A stretch of DNA of 64,000 bases, from assembly GCF_001653135.1 (NCBI RefSeq), contig NZ_BDDS01000005.1, positions 62,001 to 126,000 of the forward strand. The letters run 5' to 3'. The number at the start of each line of letters is the position of its first letter. Positions within the stretch are counted from its first letter, which is position 1. Below the pieces are notes generated by a model. The model was not told the DNA's origin and did not search any database. It was given only the letters and a program-made list of their open reading frames with translations. Shown here piece after piece: positions 1 through 8,572 of this stretch. The position numbers and the translations under genes were made by a program. This DNA is from Pseudoalteromonas neustonica (lineage in GTDB: Bacteria; Pseudomonadota; Gammaproteobacteria; Enterobacterales; Alteromonadaceae).

Positions 1-1203
1 TAATGTGATCACATAATCACCTTCAATATCAGCGCTAAGCGAAGGTGTTGCTGTTGTGTGCTGGATTAGTTGCGCGATACTGTTTTCTGGTTTGCCTTGT
101 AATTTCCAAAGGTAGCTTAAAGGTTGCCCTTCAGGATCGTTACACTGCGCGCACTGTAGCGTGACTAAGTCATTTAACATGATGCTTCTTTCAGCTACAA
201 GCTGCGCAATTGGGGCTTGATTAGTCGCCTCTACCGCTAACGTTACTGAGGCTGTACTTGCTTCACCGTGTTGATCTTTAACTGTTAATGAAAGCGTGTA
301 CTGGCCAAGTACTGAGGAAGAGAATCCAGCTGTGTGGGTTAAGTTATCCGTTAGTGCTGGGTTGCTATTGGCAGGTTGTGAGGTAATGGCCCATAAATAG
401 CTCAGGGTATCACCTTGATCTGGGTCGCTACTTTGCGTGCCATCAAGTGTGGCTATGCTGTTAGGTGCGATGGTTTTATTTTGCACTTTAATAACAGCTT
501 GAGGAGCTGAATTATCATCGAGCGGTTCGCTTTGTATCAATACCTCATTACTTGCTGTTTCGCCTAATGAATTAGTAATTGTTAGCTTTACTGCATAACT
601 CCCACTTTTATCTGCAATGAATTGACTTTTAACGCTATTATTGTTTTCTATTGTTGCACTACTGCTAAGTGGTTTGGTATTAAATTGCCATTTGTATTGA
701 TTGATCACACCGTTTGAGGTGCTGCTTAGTGCGCCATCTAATAAAACTACATCACCTTGTTTTACTGTTTGAGGCTGTCCTGCTTTGGCTATTAATTGCG
801 TGGGAGCGGTTTTAATTTCAATTAATTTATCAACCGGTGTGCTCGAAAGCTTGCCATCATTGACGATTAAAGTGAGCTTATAGCTTTGTGCTTCAGTTAC
901 GGATATTTCGACTTTACTTTGATTGTTTACAGCAATGGCAAATTCAGTTTGTTCGTCAACACTGGTTAAGCGCCATTGGTAAGTTAAAGTATCGTTCTCA
1001 GGGTCGCTACTGTTTGTGCCACTAAATATGAGTGTTGTATTTACACGCATTTCACCTGCCGGGGCATTAATCATGGCGGTTGGTTTGGTGTTTGTTGGTG
1101 CTGTTTTACCTGGGTTTGTATTGCCTGTCGGTGAACCGGAGCCGCCGCCACATGCAGTGAGTGTAAATGCCAAAGCACACGGAATTAAGATCTTCCACGT
1201 CAT
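1..1203 (-). CDS. PKD/cadherin-like repeat surface lipoprotein, C-terminus outside window
   Basis: The frame is open from an ATG at 1203 down to base 1, so at least 401 residues are visible and the 3' end is missing. The N-terminus is a lipoprotein signal (hydrophobic stretch ending LTAC followed by GGG), predicting lipidation at Cys18 and export. Behind it come repeated domains of about 90-100 residues, each containing a 'SSDP..D.L.Y.W' type segment and ending in a beta-strand such as 'YTLSLTVKD', which is the signature of PKD/REJ-like immunoglobulin folds. Four such units can be read. Such domains usually serve as spacers or adhesion modules on the cell surface. The catalytic or binding part, if any, lies beyond the window. 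The function is therefore unknown. Confidence 0.8.
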   Translation of the reverse strand, partial: MTWKILIPCALAFTLTACGGGSGSPTGNTNPGKTAPTNTKPTAMINAPAGEMRVNTTLIFSGTNSSDPENDTLTYQWRLTSVDEQTEFAIAVNNQSKVEISVTEAQSYKLTLIVNDGKLSSTPVDKLIEIKTAPTQLIAKAGQPQTVKQGDVVLLDGALSSTSNGVINQYKWQFNTKPLSSSATIENNNSVKSQFIADKSGSYAVKLTITNSLGETASNEVLIQSEPLDDNSAPQAVIKVQNKTIAPNSIATLDGTQSSDPDQGDTLSYLWAITSQPANSNPALTDNLTHTAGFSSSVLGQYTLSLTVKDQHGEASTASVTLAVEATNQAPIAQLVAERSIMLNDLVTLQCAQCNDPEGQPLSYLWKLQGKPENSIAQLIQHTTATPSLSADIEGDYVITL

Positions 1204-1590
1204 ATCAATTTCCTTATCGGTAATATTGTTGTGTAAATTTATTTTAAGGATGTGGGGTGGATATAATTATTATGGGGTAAGTAATTACATTGTTCATGCA
1301 GGAATGAAATCCAATTTCCATACTATTTATATCCGTTAAATATAGTTTAAAGTAATTATTCAAAACTGGTATTTAATATGTACCTAAAAATACAAGTAAG
1401 CAAGTGGATTGCGTTAATTAACTGTATTTTTTTTCGTCACAAAAAACTTAACACAACTAGGTTATAGTAATTGTTGTTTTTTTTAGGAATAAATGATTTG
1501 GCGTTGATTAGTGTTTTTTGATTTAAAATCAAAAGGTTTAGTTTTATGGTTCGGTGTATAAATATAGAAAATTGTTGGTGCGAGCACAGC
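1204..1590. other. AT-rich intergenic region without recognised gene
   Basis: About 390 bases between the lipoprotein start and the terminator of the DUF4198 gene. It must hold the lipoprotein promoter on the minus strand, but I see no convincing -35/-10 pair, conserved operator or small coding frame. Confidence 0.4.
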
Positions 1591-1621
1591 AAATAAAAGG
1601 CCAAGCAAACAGCTTGACCTT
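1591..1621 (-). terminator. Rho-independent terminator of the PepSY-DUF2271-DUF4198 operon
   Basis: Read on the minus strand, AAGGTCAAGC pairs with GCTTGGCCTT (one G-U pair) around a 5-base loop and is followed by TTTTATTT. It lies about 25 bases after the stop of the DUF4198 gene. Confidence 0.8.
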
Positions 1622-1644
1622 ATTTTTTGCGTTATAAAAAGAGG

Positions 1645-2487
1645 TTACTCTGGCGCTACATCAAGTGTCGTGAATAACGAATAGCGTACGCTATCAATGC
1701 CTTTTTCAGTCGATTCTTCACTGATACTGGCTTCAATTAGGTATAAGCCAGGGTGTTGCCACGTTGCGCTAAAAAATCCCTCTTTATCGGTGGTTATTTT
1801 TACTTCATTACGTTCGTTACGATAGCGTGTATCGCCTTTTAAGATTGCGAGTTCTACGTTAGCCGCAGGTTTTCCTGCTTTTAATAGTTGAAAACGCGCT
1901 TGTTCACCAACAAATAAATCATTAGGGTGCGTTGGACCACTTATTTCTAAACCTTTACCGAGCAGAGCAGGTTTTGATGTACCGTTACGACTTACAAAGG
2001 TATCAACGGTAGAGATTGCTTTCGTTGTTTTGATATCGGTTGCATCGGCTGGAATATCCTTGCTGTCTTTACCAGCAAATACACGACGACGGTCGCCATC
2101 TTTATTCTTATAGAATGTCATTAAGCGTGGTTTTTGAGTCATGGCAATGTGGTAAGTCCCTTCGCCATCAAGCTTCACAGCTGCTGAGTTTTTGCGCTTT
2201 AGGTAATAAGCACGAATTTTGTCACTAACAGGTTTACCGTCAGGGCCAATCGCCATAATTAAGTTATCGTCATATTCAGCGCCTTTTTCTTTTGGACGAT
2301 ATGCTTTATCTGGTGCAAAAATTTCATTTGAAATACTCGCATCTACCATTACGTAATGCGCTTTATCGCCTGATAAAGAGGTGTGCGATGGCACTAACCA
2401 TTGTGCATGTGCGCTGGCGTAGCTTGATGCAAGAGCAGTGAAAGTAAGTGCACCAATTAGCGCGCTTTTAAGTAAATTGATTTTCAT
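1645..2487 (-). CDS. DUF4198 family periplasmic protein
   Basis: A 280-residue protein with a signal peptide (KSALIGALTFTALASSYASAHA) and then the 'HAQWLVPS' start typical of DUF4198 proteins, whose family includes the NikM-like periplasmic parts of metal uptake systems. The C-terminal half contains an immunoglobulin-like stretch with 'TTDKEGFFSATWQHPGLYLIEAS', usual in this family. It is the last gene of a minus-strand operon behind PepSY and DUF2271 genes, 43 bases downstream of the latter, with a good ribosome site (AAGGAAAG). The upstream Fur box and the neighbours imply a role in iron acquisition or periplasmic iron reduction. The exact biochemical function of this family is not known to me. 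Confidence 0.85.
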   Translation of the reverse strand: MKINLLKSALIGALTFTALASSYASAHAQWLVPSHTSLSGDKAHYVMVDASISNEIFAPDKAYRPKEKGAEYDDNLIMAIGPDGKPVSDKIRAYYLKRKNSAAVKLDGEGTYHIAMTQKPRLMTFYKNKDGDRRRVFAGKDSKDIPADATDIKTTKAISTVDTFVSRNGTSKPALLGKGLEISGPTHPNDLFVGEQARFQLLKAGKPAANVELAILKGDTRYRNERNEVKITTDKEGFFSATWQHPGLYLIEASISEESTEKGIDSVRYSLFTTLDVAPE

Positions 2488-2530
2488 AATCTTTCCTTAT
2501 TTAAATTGTTGTAGCTGCTTTGCTTACGTA

Positions 2531-3040
2531 TTACTTAGCAATAATAGTGACGAAACTTTGTGAATATTCATTAGTACCATCAATGGTTATTTTGCCATCT
2601 TTTGTTAGATCGATTGCAACGCGGGTATAATCACGGCCGCCTTCTTCACGAACAACTTCTAGGTTTAGCAAGTATTTACCTGGTTTAACTGCATTGTTAG
2701 CCAAATCTTTGCCGTGCCAATTAATGGTGTAAGTGCCGGGGCGTTTTGTAGCGCCTGTTATGCCGTCAAAGTTGGCGTCGCTTTTACCAGCTTTACGCCA
2801 CCATTGACGTAAATCTTTAAACCATTCTGCTTTTTCTACCCACAATGCGAGTGTTGTTACATGCTTTCGTTCAGGGGTTTCTAACCAAACAGCCACATAA
2901 GGGCGGTGGTATGGCTGTACGTCTAAATCAGGTAGAGTTATTTCAATTTCAAGCTCAGCCTGCGCAGCAGTAACATGAGGTAGAAACAAAGCCGCTGTAA
3001 ATAAGATTACGGCGCTAATTAAGGTGTTAAGTTTTTGCAT
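2531..3040 (-). CDS. DUF2271 protein with flavinylation-like motif
   Basis: The start is placed at the ATG at 3040 because it overlaps the stop of the PepSY gene (TAATG) and has a strong ribosome site, AAGGAG, seven bases upstream. A longer frame reaching 3118 lacks this. The 169-residue product has a signal peptide (ISAVILFTAALFLPHVTAAQA) and matches the DUF2271 family. Residues 92-98 read DGITGAT, which fits the D-G-x-S/T-G-A-T motif at which ApbE attaches FMN covalently to the last threonine, here Thr98. Family knowledge links DUF2271, DUF4198 and PepSY genes to extracytosolic flavin redox clusters. That this copy is flavinylated is inference, and no apbE is in the window. Confidence 0.85.
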   Translation of the reverse strand: MQKLNTLISAVILFTAALFLPHVTAAQAELEIEITLPDLDVQPYHRPYVAVWLETPERKHVTTLALWVEKAEWFKDLRQWWRKAGKSDANFDGITGATKRPGTYTINWHGKDLANNAVKPGKYLLNLEVVREEGGRDYTRVAIDLTKDGKITIDGTNEYSQSFVTIIAK

Positions 3041-3672
3041 TAAGACACTCCTTTTAGTTGCGGTACCCAGCATAAATAAATGACGGCAGGTGTTGCGACC
3101 CCAAGCACTGTTAGCCATATTCCTACTAAGCGTTTTTTTCTATTTTGAAATAAAATAATCATTCCAGTGATGGAAAATAAGATCATCAATACCGCTGAGA
3201 TATCAATAACCCAGCTCCACGCCTCGCCGGTGTGGCGACCTTTGTGTAAATCACCTATTAGGCTTAAAATTCCACCCGTTTGGTATTCTAAGTTCAATTC
3301 GCCACTGGTAAAGTCGAGCTCAGCAAAGGCAAAACCTGCGGGGAGAGGGTAGTCGAGCATGACTAATGCATCTTCTTTTTCCCACTCGATACTCTTCACT
3401 TTTGTTAACCCATATTGCGCTGCTAGATAGGCTTCTATCTCAGGGTATAAAGCAGGTAAGGTTGTTAAATTTTGCTGTGCTTTGTCGAGTAAATCCGTGG
3501 GAATTGGCGTATTTAATTGCCCATCACTTTTATCGCCTTCGAGCCAATCAACATGGTTAAGCACAATGCCGCTGACACAAAATAGAATAAGTAAAAATAG
3601 CAACGCTGTAGATAGATAAATATGTAACGCACGGCTAGTGCTGTATAAGGTTCGTTTATTTATTAACGGCAT
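3040..3672 (-). CDS. PepSY-associated transmembrane protein
   Basis: A 210-residue inner membrane protein with one N-terminal membrane segment (about residues 18-38, with 'RALHIYLSTALLFLLILFCVSGIVLNH'), a periplasmic domain of about 110 residues, and two C-terminal segments (about 155-203). The arrangement and the histidine in the first segment match the PepSY_TM family, many members of which are thought to move electrons or reduce iron at the membrane. It is the first gene of an operon with DUF2271 and DUF4198 genes and lies just downstream of a Fur box. Its stop overlaps the next start, so translation is probably coupled. A role in ferric iron or siderophore reduction is inferred. Confidence 0.8.
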   Translation of the reverse strand: MPLINKRTLYSTSRALHIYLSTALLFLLILFCVSGIVLNHVDWLEGDKSDGQLNTPIPTDLLDKAQQNLTTLPALYPEIEAYLAAQYGLTKVKSIEWEKEDALVMLDYPLPAGFAFAELDFTSGELNLEYQTGGILSLIGDLHKGRHTGEAWSWVIDISAVLMILFSITGMIILFQNRKKRLVGIWLTVLGVATPAVIYLCWVPQLKGVS

Positions 3673-3707
3673 AAATAATTAAGTAGTTAAGGCAATATTA
3701 TCTACAT

Positions 3708-3726
3708 GGTAATGATTTGCATTAGC
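3708..3726 (-). promoter_or_regulatory. Fur box upstream of the PepSY operon
   Basis: GGTAATGATTTGCATTAGC matches the 19-base Fur consensus at 14 of 19 positions. It lies 36-54 bases upstream of the PepSY gene start, where Fur would block its promoter in iron-rich cells. Confidence 0.65.
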
Positions 3727-3819
3727 TATCACAACATTATTTACGAACTTTACACTGTTTACTAGGATAGTGATTAAAAATCCATCTAGAGGCTTATCAA
3801 ATCCAAGGAAGTAAGATGT

Positions 3820-3825
3820 TATAAT
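3820..3825 (+). promoter_or_regulatory. Probable -10 element of the solute-binding protein gene
   Basis: TATAAT lies 30 bases before the ATG of the downstream gene. No good -35 is seen at the usual distance, so it may rely on an activator. Confidence 0.35.
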
Positions 3826-3854
3826 GATAGAGATAATATTCTAGAGGCTTAGTG

Positions 3855-4613
3855 ATGAAGTATTATTTACTAGTAGCATGTGCTTTATTTATACCTGCAG
3901 TGGCCGCCAAACCATTGATGCAGCTATGCCTAGAGGCAAAAGATTTTTCGCCTTATGTTTTAGGGCAAAATATAGAGAAAAGACCCACAGGCAGTATTAT
4001 TGATAATATTAATGCCGCCGCTAAACACGCCAATTTAAAAGTACAATACCAACGTAGCTCATGGTTAAAATGTCAGCAAAATGTAAGCCAAAATAAGTCC
4101 CAAGGATTATTTTCAATGGCGCGCACAGATGAGCGAGCGCGCGAGTATCAATTTCCACCTGTTGCAGCCTATTTAGCCAAAGCTAGCTACCCGCTGATTG
4201 TTAAAAAAGGCGGTGTATTTGATCGGGATCATTTAGTCACTCCTTTGGTAAATAAGCAGGGACTTAACGAATTATTATATCGAGCTAATATGCGTTTTGG
4301 GTTATCAGCACCTTTTGGCTATTTATCATATGAGTCATTCCAACAAGCGGGCTTACTTGCTGATTCACAGCTCACGCTTGAACGTGGCTTGCAATTGGTC
4401 GCTGTAGATAAGTTAGATGGGTACATTTTTGAGCGTGAGGTTGCTCAGCATTACATCCAAAAATTGAATTTAACTGAGCAACTGACAATAACTAAACACA
4501 ACATGATGGAAATAAAATTGTATCTACCAATTAATAAAGTGTTTTATCAGGAAAACACGCAGCAGGTAGAGTTATTTTGGCAATATTTGGCACAGGCTGC
4601 TAGCGAACTATAA
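3855..4613 (+). CDS. Periplasmic solute-binding protein family 3-like
   Basis: About 252 residues with a short signal peptide (YYLLVACALFIPAVAA). The body has the pattern of family 3 extracellular solute-binding proteins: 'SIIDNINAAAKHANLKVQYQRSSWLKCQQNV' followed by 'GLFSMARTDERAREYQFPPV', the usual lid segment where the protein scans 'ordinary' reporter residues R-T-x-E-R. I start at the ATG at 3855, because the GTG at 3852 leaves only four bases after the AGAGG ribosome site. No transporter permease is adjacent, so it may be an orphan binding protein or part of a sensory system. The ligand is probably an amino acid or other small polar compound, which is inference. Confidence 0.75.
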   Translation: MKYYLLVACALFIPAVAAKPLMQLCLEAKDFSPYVLGQNIEKRPTGSIIDNINAAAKHANLKVQYQRSSWLKCQQNVSQNKSQGLFSMARTDERAREYQFPPVAAYLAKASYPLIVKKGGVFDRDHLVTPLVNKQGLNELLYRANMRFGLSAPFGYLSYESFQQAGLLADSQLTLERGLQLVAVDKLDGYIFEREVAQHYIQKLNLTEQLTITKHNMMEIKLYLPINKVFYQENTQQVELFWQYLAQAASEL

Positions 4614-4615
4614 AG

Positions 4616-4655
4616 CGGCACTGAAGAAGCATGCCAAGCTAACTATGCAGTGCCG
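4616..4655. terminator. Weak inverted repeat between converging genes
   Basis: CGGCACTG and CAGTGCCG form an 8-bp stem around a 24-base loop between the stops of the binding protein gene and the DUF454 gene. There is no T-run, so terminator function is uncertain. Confidence 0.35.
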
Positions 4656-4674
4656 ATGTGGGTTTACTATAAAA

Positions 4675-5178
4675 TTACACTGAAGTTGCTTGATGTATAA
4701 AAACAGTTAATACGACAGCATGAATTAGCATTGCAATTGAAGCGGCTAATATTTTAACTTGTTGTTGTGATATTTGTTTTTCTTTGGGTTGACTTGGGCG
4801 GGATGGTCGAGACAATAAGTAAATCATGACTGACGACTCAATTACGGCAACCATGTAGAGAACCCAACCCGATGGTGATGACATAGCCAATAAGACGAAG
4901 CCACACAACATGCCAATACCTGCAAACCATTTGGCCTTTATAGGCACAACTTTATGTTCTTGCCAATGGCGCAGTGTTGCGCCATATCTTGGATGATTAA
5001 GTAACCATGCCGTAAGTTTAGGTGATGAGCGTGTAAAGCAAGCCAGCGCCAAGATAAAGAAAATAGTGGTGGGCATAACGGGTAAAACAATCCCAATGAT
5101 CCCCAGCCCAACTAGGGCTAAGCCGAGAAGTTGGTATCCAGCATTTTTATACGCGACTAACGTTACCTTTAAGCTCAT
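4675..5178 (-). CDS. DUF454 (YbaN-like) inner membrane protein
   Basis: A 167-residue membrane protein that matches the YbaN/DUF454 family: 'GLALVGLGIIGIVLPVMPTTIFFILALACFTRSSPKLTAWLLNHPRYG' is the hallmark of the family, followed by 'W.....P.KAKW'. Four hydrophobic segments are visible, and a longer C-terminal tail than the E. coli protein includes one more. Its ATG overlaps the stop of the haem oxygenase gene by four bases, so the two are co-translated. The family's function is unknown. The position behind haem oxygenase suggests a part in haem or iron handling. Confidence 0.85.
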   Translation of the reverse strand: MSLKVTLVAYKNAGYQLLGLALVGLGIIGIVLPVMPTTIFFILALACFTRSSPKLTAWLLNHPRYGATLRHWQEHKVVPIKAKWFAGIGMLCGFVLLAMSSPSGWVLYMVAVIESSVMIYLLSRPSRPSQPKEKQISQQQVKILAASIAMLIHAVVLTVFIHQATSV

Positions 5179-5762
5179 GAATAGACGTGTGCCTGATATA
5201 GTTGAAAGCGGCTGAACGCTTGACGAGCACCGTTGATAAGTGCCTGCTCTTGTTTATCGCTTAGCTCAATGTTATCTATTAATTGTACTAGATGACGCCA
5301 CGCACTACCACGCCCAGCACCTGGTCCTGCTAAGTAGCGAGCAGCAAAGTCTCCGTTATATTGTAGACGAACTTGCACTTGTTTTCCTAACATTGCTGCG
5401 CCTACTTTTGAGCCTTCAACAACATATAACCAACCAAGTGCGGTTGCCAAATCTGTAGTGTTATCAACTAAAGGATTGAGTGTAATAGTTGGCAATTTAC
5501 GCCTTAAATCAATAAAGTCTTGCTCTAATAAACTTAAGCGACGACGTGCTACCAAGTCATCAATATGTTCACTTAATTCACTGTGTTCATATAAAGCCGC
5601 TACATCTTTTAAAAAGTGATATTGCAATGATAAAAACTGCACGTAGTTATCTACGCTAGCGAATGGGTCTTTTTCCATAATACTTTTATCGATATTGTCA
5701 TGTAAATCAGCGGTGTGTTGGCGAAGTTTTAGTGCCCTAGATGGAGCGCTTACTGCTGTCAT
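5175..5762 (-). CDS. Biliverdin-producing haem oxygenase
   Basis: A 195-residue soluble protein of the bacterial haem oxygenase family (PigA/BphO-like size). It would cleave haem to biliverdin, CO and iron in the cytoplasm, releasing iron from imported haem. The N-terminal 'LRQHTADLHD' places His21 as the likely proximal haem ligand, and 'VVEGSKVGAAMLGKQV' is the conserved distal-helix glycine segment of the family. A clear ribosome site (AAGGAA) precedes the ATG. It follows a TonB-dependent receptor by 91 bases and overlaps a DUF454 gene, a context that supports haem use as an iron source. Confidence 0.9.
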   Translation of the reverse strand: MTAVSAPSRALKLRQHTADLHDNIDKSIMEKDPFASVDNYVQFLSLQYHFLKDVAALYEHSELSEHIDDLVARRRLSLLEQDFIDLRRKLPTITLNPLVDNTTDLATALGWLYVVEGSKVGAAMLGKQVQVRLQYNGDFAARYLAGPGAGRGSAWRHLVQLIDNIELSDKQEQALINGARQAFSRFQLYQAHVYS

Positions 5763-5825
5763 TGTTTGATTCCTTAATGGGATTGACGGTTTATAAATAT
5801 TTATTTGGAAATGTGAAGTACAAAG

Positions 5826-5845
5826 TGGCGGCTAACTAGCCGCCA
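5826..5845 (-). other. Intercistronic hairpin between receptor and haem oxygenase genes
   Basis: TGGCGGCTA and TAGCCGCCA form a near-perfect palindrome just after the receptor stop. It lacks a T-run, so an attenuating or mRNA-stabilising hairpin is more likely than a full terminator. Confidence 0.45.
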
Positions 5846-5853
5846 TCATTGGG

Positions 5854-8481
5854 TTATAGCTTGATCTCGAGGCCGATTGTGATAGTGCGTCCTGGCTCAG
5901 GCATAGCAACAATTGAGCCTGATGACACTGTGTATCTATCAGTTAGATTAGTGATAGTGGTATAGCCACTAAATGTGTTGTTAAATTTATAATTAGCAAA
6001 AAAATCAAGCTGGTAGCTAGCAGGAATTTTGCTGATAGCTTTTGCGCCAGTTCCACTTAAGAATCCAGCTGGGTGGTGTTTTTCGGAGTGCCCTTTATAA
6101 GTAAAGCCGATATCGAAGCGATTATTGATAAATGACGTACCAACCGTGGCGACGATGTTTCTTTTTGGTGGAATACGAAGAGGCGTTAAGCTGCCCGAAA
6201 AACCTTGATTGTTACAGTTATTAACCCCTTCAATACCTGCAATGAGCGCTGAACATATTTTGATATTTGTGTAATTGGTGTATGAAATAGTACTGTAAAA
6301 TAAATCGCTTTTATAATTAAGGTTAAGTTCAATACCCGGTAATTCAAAGCTGTCGTAGTTGGTAAAGGTATATTTTACTTGCCATGGTTGAGCATTAGGA
6401 TCTTTGTTTGGCAATTGCGCTGTTGCCAACATGTTTTCAATTCGGGTATCAAAATAGTTAGCTGATAGCGTTAGGCTATCACCCTTAATTAACGTGTCAC
6501 TAAAGTGGCTTTCAATTCCTAGCTCAAACGTGTTGCTGTTTTCGGGCGTGACAGGGTAGTCAGGCGAATATGAAAACACTTCATTTGAAACGGTCGTTTC
6601 GTATATGTTTGGCATGCGGTACGCTTTGCTGTACTTCGCTTTTAGTGCTGTATTATCAAATAAGCTGTAATAAAGCTGCGCTGTAAAATCTGTTTTTGGA
6701 TCGAAATCTAGCGCCAGTTCACTTTGGTTATCTTTAGTCTGTGAGTCATGGTGGTTAAGGTTCACGGTTAACTCAATTGGATCTAAATCAAACTGTGCAT
6801 TCACGAATAAGCTACGGATTGTTTGTTTGCCATCACGAGAGGTGGTTTTATCTCCGTAAAAGTGCTTTAGGGACCCTTCTTTAGGTTTAAGGATTTCGTT
6901 TTGTAAAGAAACGCCATACATCAATGTAGTTGGCACTGAAATGACATTAAAAGCAGAGGTATTATAAGCACCTAAGCCATGGCGCTGGTTACTGTATTCA
7001 TGAAAGTATTGCAGTGCATTAGGGCCCAAATTACTGGCCAAGGCGTTATATTGTCGTAATTTTGCGTTGGTTGTCCATACGTTGACTTTCAAATCAATTA
7101 ATGGATTGTTAGTTGGCAAAAAACGATAGAGTAAGTTTGCGCTATTTACGAGTGCAGACCCCGGCTGCCACTGTGGCATAGTTTCGATGCCAACAGGGAT
7201 TGTGCCATATTCACCATCAGGCAGTATCCAGAAATCCCCTTCGCGTTGTTTGAACCAGTATGATGCAAGCATTTCACCCGCTTCTTGTTGGTGATGACGT
7301 GTATTTAGCTCAATATTATGTTCGTCGTTAAAAGCATACTGTATTTTTGCAAGATAAGATTCACTTTCAAAACTGGTGTTTACTACTTCACCATTTTGAT
7401 TTACTGGTGGCAATCTTTGCCCCCACAGATACGTTTCAACAAAATTTTCATAACCGTGCTTACCAGCAAAGTAGTTACCAGTTTTTTTATCACTATAGGC
7501 AAGCACTGCATTTAATTGATCCGTTTTAAATGCACCCGCGAGTAGAATACCGCCATTATCAAAATCACTGGTGCTATTGTGGTTACGGACCTGATAATAC
7601 AGCTGCTGGTTGGCATCATCACTGACGGTTGGTGTGTGATTATTGTTGTATGTTTTGAGCTTTATTAATGCGCCAGCATCGGCGTTAGGCTTTAGAATAT
7701 CACTCGTATTTAAGGTGGTAATATTAACCGTTCCGCCAATAGCACCAGCACTAAATGCAGCGCCTTTAATGGCCGAACCTTTCTCTACAGCAACAGTGCT
7801 GATCAGGTCTGAATCGATATAAGTGCGATCTGAAGTGCCCATATAGCCGCGATTGGTATGGGTTGATTGCAAGCTACCATCAATAAAAATGGGTACCCGA
7901 CCTTCGCCTTGCACACCACGAATACCTATATCTAATGCGCCAGCTTCATTGCGTAAATTATTAGCATCAATACCGGTAAATGTTGAAAATATGTCTGAAT
8001 TAGAGCTCCCTTTGTTGCGGTCAAGCTCATGGCGATTGAGGTTTATTTTATCGCCATTGATCACGATTACTTCAATATTTTGATCGTCTGTTATTGTCGT
8101 TTTTTCATTGATCTGGGTCTTACTTAAATCAGGTGTTTGAGATGATGTATCAGCCGCGATATCGGCTTTGATGATAATGGTGTTATCTATAATTTGCGCG
8201 TTAATGCCTGTATTTTGCAATGTATGTGATAACGCATCATGAATTGTTCTTTGGCCATACACTGCAGGTGCTTGTAAATTTCGCAAAATAGCGGCATCAG
8301 CAATTAGGCTCATATCTGCTTGCTTTGCTAATTGATTGAGTGCCTGACTTAATGGCTGCTGCGCAATATTGAAGGTTACAATAGTTGATGAGCTTTGAGC
8401 CATTGTTGGTAGGCTCAAAGCAAGTCCCAATGCGAAGGCAAGCGGGGTTAACTTAGCATGGTAAGGCTGGTATTTTGGCAT
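5854..8481 (-). CDS. TonB-dependent receptor with N-terminal STN signalling domain, probable haem/iron receptor
   Basis: An 875-residue outer membrane receptor. After a signal peptide (LAFALGLALSLPTMAQ) comes an STN (secretin/TonB N-terminal) domain at about residues 30-110, used by transducing receptors to contact FecR in the periplasm. Then come a plug domain (about 130-255, with 'GALDIGIRGVQGEGRVPIFIDG') and a beta barrel ending in 'GRTITIGLEIKL'. 'YRMPNIYE' sits where haem receptors carry FRAP. A sigma/anti-sigma pair lies directly upstream and a haem oxygenase downstream, so the ligand is most likely haem or a haem-carrying protein in the manner of HasR. A ferric siderophore is the alternative. 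Confidence 0.85.
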   Translation of the reverse strand: MPKYQPYHAKLTPLAFALGLALSLPTMAQSSSTIVTFNIAQQPLSQALNQLAKQADMSLIADAAILRNLQAPAVYGQRTIHDALSHTLQNTGINAQIIDNTIIIKADIAADTSSQTPDLSKTQINEKTTITDDQNIEVIVINGDKINLNRHELDRNKGSSNSDIFSTFTGIDANNLRNEAGALDIGIRGVQGEGRVPIFIDGSLQSTHTNRGYMGTSDRTYIDSDLISTVAVEKGSAIKGAAFSAGAIGGTVNITTLNTSDILKPNADAGALIKLKTYNNNHTPTVSDDANQQLYYQVRNHNSTSDFDNGGILLAGAFKTDQLNAVLAYSDKKTGNYFAGKHGYENFVETYLWGQRLPPVNQNGEVVNTSFESESYLAKIQYAFNDEHNIELNTRHHQQEAGEMLASYWFKQREGDFWILPDGEYGTIPVGIETMPQWQPGSALVNSANLLYRFLPTNNPLIDLKVNVWTTNAKLRQYNALASNLGPNALQYFHEYSNQRHGLGAYNTSAFNVISVPTTLMYGVSLQNEILKPKEGSLKHFYGDKTTSRDGKQTIRSLFVNAQFDLDPIELTVNLNHHDSQTKDNQSELALDFDPKTDFTAQLYYSLFDNTALKAKYSKAYRMPNIYETTVSNEVFSYSPDYPVTPENSNTFELGIESHFSDTLIKGDSLTLSANYFDTRIENMLATAQLPNKDPNAQPWQVKYTFTNYDSFELPGIELNLNYKSDLFYSTISYTNYTNIKICSALIAGIEGVNNCNNQGFSGSLTPLRIPPKRNIVATVGTSFINNRFDIGFTYKGHSEKHHPAGFLSGTGAKAISKIPASYQLDFFANYKFNNTFSGYTTITNLTDRYTVSSGSIVAMPEPGRTITIGLEIKL

Positions 8482-8525
8482 TGTAATCGTTCCATATAAA
8501 ACAAATTGGTTTATATGAAAACGAA

Positions 8526-8540
8526 TGATAATGAGAATCC
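8526..8540 (-). promoter_or_regulatory. Fur box upstream of the TonB-dependent receptor
   Basis: TGATAATGAGAATCC fits the 7-1-7 Fur model at 11 of 14 positions and lies 45-59 bases before the receptor start. The receptor can thus be repressed by Fur independently of fecIR. Confidence 0.6.
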
Positions 8541-8572
8541 CTCAATAAAAAGTTATAAAAATATAAAATTAA

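Noticed and set aside
1016..1339. Plus-strand frame at the start of the lipoprotein gene
   Set aside because: It covers the antisense of the lipoprotein signal and has no family features.
2040..2228. Small reading frame opposite the DUF4198 gene
   Set aside because: It is on the antisense strand of a well-supported gene and has no ribosome site. Many similar antisense frames in the window were left out for the same reason.
3041..3118. Longer frame of the DUF2271 gene starting at 3118
   Set aside because: It overlaps the PepSY gene without a ribosome site and would put a non-signal sequence before the signal peptide.
4616..4655. Inverted repeat between converging genes as a recombination site
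   Set aside because: An 8-bp stem with a 24-base loop and no further symmetry is most simply a weak terminator.
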